This document shows, one piece after another, positions 12,485 through 12,500 of a DNA stretch of 12,500 nt; position 1 is the stretch's first letter; each line of letters begins with the position of its first letter. Made by a program: the position numbers and the translations under genes. The notes beneath the pieces were generated by a model. That model searched no databases, was not told the origin of the DNA, and saw only the letters and a program-made list of their open reading frames with translations. This DNA comes from Anaerolineales bacterium UBA2317. Its GTDB lineage: Bacteria; Chloroflexota; Anaerolineae; Anaerolineales; Villigracilaceae. The stretch lies in the NCBI GenBank assembly GCA_002345215.1, contig DDVH01000020.1, forward strand, positions 53,515 to 66,014. Reading direction: 5' to 3'.

Positions 12485-12500
12485 AAGTTTAGAAAATACA

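Overview
The window reads as a bacterial chromosome segment of mostly housekeeping genes, all on the + strand. GC varies: single 60-base lines counted by hand run from about 55% inside dnaX to 27-32% inside three unfamiliar genes. The mix of genes suggests Chloroflexota, probably class Anaerolineae: a membrane Ser/Thr kinase with a beta-rich outer domain, a lamin-tail-domain protein, an Anaerolineae-like DnaX and a sterol-glucosyltransferase-like GT1 enzyme. This placement is inferred from protein character and was not searched.

Layout: (1) 1-1940, the 3' part of dnaK, then dnaJ, closed by a strong intrinsic terminator. (2) 1941-2819, an AT-rich gene for a PD-(D/E)XK (Vsr/DUF559-like) nuclease with an unrecognised N-terminal domain, probably translated from a near-leaderless mRNA. 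(3) 2832-4571, a tight NUDIX - fluC/crcB - prmA operon. (4) 4574-4652, a palindromic MITE/REP-like repeat whose right edge looks like the -35 box of the next promoter. (5) 4684-5982, a membrane-anchored lamin-tail-domain protein and an AT-rich unknown membrane-anchored protein. (6) 6062-7714, a transmembrane Ser/Thr kinase. (7) 7745-11036, a recombination/replication block of dnaX - unknown ORF - ybaB - recR. (8) 11041-12444, a second palindromic element, then a GT1-type glycosyltransferase whose start codon lies just beyond the element's T-run.

Functionally, DnaK/DnaJ handle protein folding, PrmA methylates ribosomal protein L11, FluC exports fluoride, and DnaX, YbaB and RecR form the familiar clamp-loader/recombination-mediator neighbourhood. 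The kinase is a candidate membrane sensor.

The most unusual content is between the genes. Degenerate 7-bp or 8-bp tandem arrays of unrelated sequence fill the gaps after dnaJ, dnaX, the small ORF and ybaB; a further period-7 array lies inside prmA and encodes a linker just before its SAM-binding motif. Two larger inverted-repeat elements, before dnaX and before the glycosyltransferase, share a 47-bp module in opposite orientation with only three differing bases. These repeats abut stop codons, and some contribute Shine-Dalgarno, -35, -10 or terminator-like sequences to the neighbouring genes. No tRNA, rRNA, CRISPR array or transposase gene was seen, and no gene-free stretch exceeds 300 bases.
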